A stretch of 64,000 bases of DNA from Chryseosolibacter sp044507775 (GTDB lineage: Bacteria; Bacteroidota; Bacteroidia; Cytophagales; Cyclobacteriaceae). The stretch spans positions 124,001 through 188,000 of the forward strand of contig JBIQIY010000008.1 in the NCBI GenBank assembly GCA_044507775.1, read 5' to 3'. The notes beneath the pieces were generated by a model. That model was given only the letters and a program-made list of their open reading frames with translations, searched no databases and was not told where the DNA came from. Of the stretch, positions 62,795-64,000 are shown piece by piece. The position numbers and the translations under genes are program-made. The stretch's first letter is position 1. Each line of letters opens with the position of its first letter.

Positions 62795-63349
62795 TCAACG
62801 GCAATCTTCTCCCACCAGATTGTATCGTTTTCTGCCCTGGTCAATGAACTTCACGTTGAGTGAGTGCTCAATTGAGGACAGGACGGGTAACTCATCTTCA
62901 ACCTTGAGAACAACGGCCGAATACCGGCAGTCTAGTATGCGGGGATTACTGACTTCTATTTCAATTCTGTAAGTTTTTTCAAGGACTTTTATGACCTCGC
63001 TCATTCGTGTTCCCTCAAATTGAATTTGCCGAACGGGTGCAAACCACGTGTTCATCAACAGAGCGACCAGGGCCAACACCGTGAGTGCCAGTAGCAGGGT
63101 TGAAGAAATCGTGCGCATACGCTGCCTTTTTTCTAAATGCGCTTTCATTCGCGTTTTCAATTTCAAGAAGCCAGCCTTGTCTTCCAGATGATTGTGGTCC
63201 TGGGTATTCAGACTGTCCCAGAGAAGCCTAATGTCGTCATATTCCCGCTGGTTTTCCTCACTCTCCAATATCCAGTGATCCAACGCTGCCCGTTCCTCTG
63301 CAGTGGCCTCGTCCGACAGAACTTTATAGATGAGCGCGACTCGATTCAT
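62795..63349 (-). CDS. Minimal anti-sigma factor lacking the FecR domain
   Basis: 184 residues. The N-terminal cytoplasmic helical region (1-75; LSDEATAEERAALDHWILES) precedes one transmembrane helix (about 82-103), which leads almost directly to a C-terminal DUF4974-type domain (about 107-184; IQFEGTRMSEVIKVLEKTYR, CRYSAVVLKV), ending LVGEDC. Compared with the 321-residue FecR at 58576, the about 100-residue FecR beta domain is missing. It lies 55 bp after the sigma gene, so it is the likely anti-sigma partner. No SusC follows. Confidence 0.85.
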   Translation of the reverse strand: MNRVALIYKVLSDEATAEERAALDHWILESEENQREYDDIRLLWDSLNTQDHNHLEDKAGFLKLKTRMKAHLEKRQRMRTISSTLLLALTVLALVALLMNTWFAPVRQIQFEGTRMSEVIKVLEKTYRIEIEVSNPRILDCRYSAVVLKVEDELPVLSSIEHSLNVKFIDQGRKRYNLVGEDCR

Positions 63350-63404
63350 TGCTTTGTTCTTATGTTTTTTATTCTATAACCGTTGTTGATTGCTTTAGCT
63401 ACTA

Positions 63405-63974
63405 TCAAAATGTTTTGTTGAATCTCTTATGTAGCTCTTTGCGAAGTCGTTTCCGGGCGCTTGTGAGGCTTCGTTCCACGGCTTTAATTCCAACACCAAG
63501 ACGTGCGGAGATCTGCGGATTGGTCAACTCTTCGTCCAGCTTGAGTGCAAGACATTCGCGCTCCCGTGGAGGAAATCGCCCGATTACGTCTCGTATCTCG
63601 CGCGTTAGCTCGACTTCTATAATGTGCGATTCCACTGATCCTTCGGAGCGATTGAGGCCTCCTGCCCACTTTATTTTCTTTTTGCTGAGAAGGATCTGAT
63701 TCTTATAGTAGGTCATGGATTTATTTCTTACAATCCGTACGAGATAGTGCTCGATGGAACGCTGATGATGTTCATCGAGTTTGCTTGCATTGGCCCAGAC
63801 GTGCGAAAAGGCTTCCTGAACGACGTCCTTGGCGGCGTCTTCATCGTGCGTCAGGCGAAATGCGATTTTCAAAAGGCCCCGGTGGTACTGGAGCCAAAGT
63901 ATTTTGATCGCTTCTCCGGGAACGGAACGAAGCAATCTTCTTATTTCACGATTATCGAGAGGGTCTTGCATCAC
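63405..63974 (-). CDS. ECF sigma-70 factor
   Basis: 189 residues. Region 2 (ILWLQYHRGLLKIAFRLTHD, DAAKDVVQEAFSHVWANASK) and region 4 (RFPPRERECLALKLDEELTN, PQISARLGVGIKAVERSLTS) are complete. It belongs to the group paired with FecR-like anti-sigma factors; its partner follows directly. The target regulon is not visible in the window. Confidence 0.93.
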   Translation of the reverse strand: MMQDPLDNREIRRLLRSVPGEAIKILWLQYHRGLLKIAFRLTHDEDAAKDVVQEAFSHVWANASKLDEHHQRSIEHYLVRIVRNKSMTYYKNQILLSKKKIKWAGGLNRSEGSVESHIIEVELTREIRDVIGRFPPRERECLALKLDEELTNPQISARLGVGIKAVERSLTSARKRLRKELHKRFNKTF

Positions 63975-64000
63975 TATGACTTTAGGAAGAGTCCGGGTAT

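Overview
The window reads as a chromosomal segment of a Bacteroidota bacterium, probably in or near the Cytophagales or Chitinophagales. The evidence is two SusC/SusD outer-membrane pairs, ECF sigma/FecR pairs with C-terminal DUF4974-type domains, large two-block MacB/FtsX permeases, a DUF6520-like small protein, many AraC-type regulators, and promoter-like elements of the Bacteroidota form (TAnnTTTG). No rRNA, tRNA, CRISPR array or complete insertion sequence was seen. One 100-N scaffold gap lies at 36074-36173.

Layout. 1-9.8 kb: a SusC/SusD pair bracketed by related hairpin repeats, a PQQ-propeller/cytochrome c protein and a secreted leucine-rich-repeat protein. 9.9-18.2 kb: a MacB-like permease, an AraC/sterol-desaturase unit, an EthD-like secreted protein, a rhomboid-like membrane protein, and a TPR histidine kinase with its LuxR-type response regulator. 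18.4-27.6 kb: a same-strand run of four or five secreted proteins (TPR protein, unknown protein, M19-like metallopeptidase, and a lipocalin-like protein that looks split by a one-base frameshift). 27.6-35 kb: redox and stress genes (thioredoxin-reductase-like flavoprotein, AraC, MDR dehydrogenase, MFS exporter, SRPBCC, DHFR-like reductase), then a PhnA-like zinc-ribbon protein and a rifampin ADP-ribosyltransferase with a TPR-like N-terminus.

35-36.6 kb: a GxxExxY family predicted nuclease flanked on both sides by CACGAAT/ATTCGTG repeats. These form a 39-bp-period tandem array that flips orientation at a hairpin and continues as 111-112 bp units, inside which the assembly gap falls. This is the most system-like unexplained structure in the window. 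36.6-45.6 kb: an LLM-class flavin oxidoreductase, a second MacB-like permease, VOC protein, PAS kinase, hydrolase, AraC, hemerythrin-like protein, Hsp20 with a strong Shine-Dalgarno, and a small lipoprotein. 45.7-49.1 kb: a large RecB-like nuclease/SF1 helicase fusion with a Cas4-like cysteine pattern.

49.3-60.2 kb: Crp-like regulator, MauE-like membrane protein, DUF6520-like peptide, a membrane-anchored unknown protein, and on the minus strand the regulon sigma factor, FecR, STN-containing SusC, SusD and TlpA-type thioredoxin protein. The STN domain of this SusC, absent from the first one, fits transenvelope signalling through FecR to the sigma factor. 60.3-62.7 kb: a small HTH island with an HTH-Panacea (SocA-like antitoxin domain) gene, divergent from an XRE regulator across a promoter region with two operator-like palindromes. 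62.8-64 kb: a second ECF sigma factor and an anti-sigma protein that lacks the usual FecR central domain.
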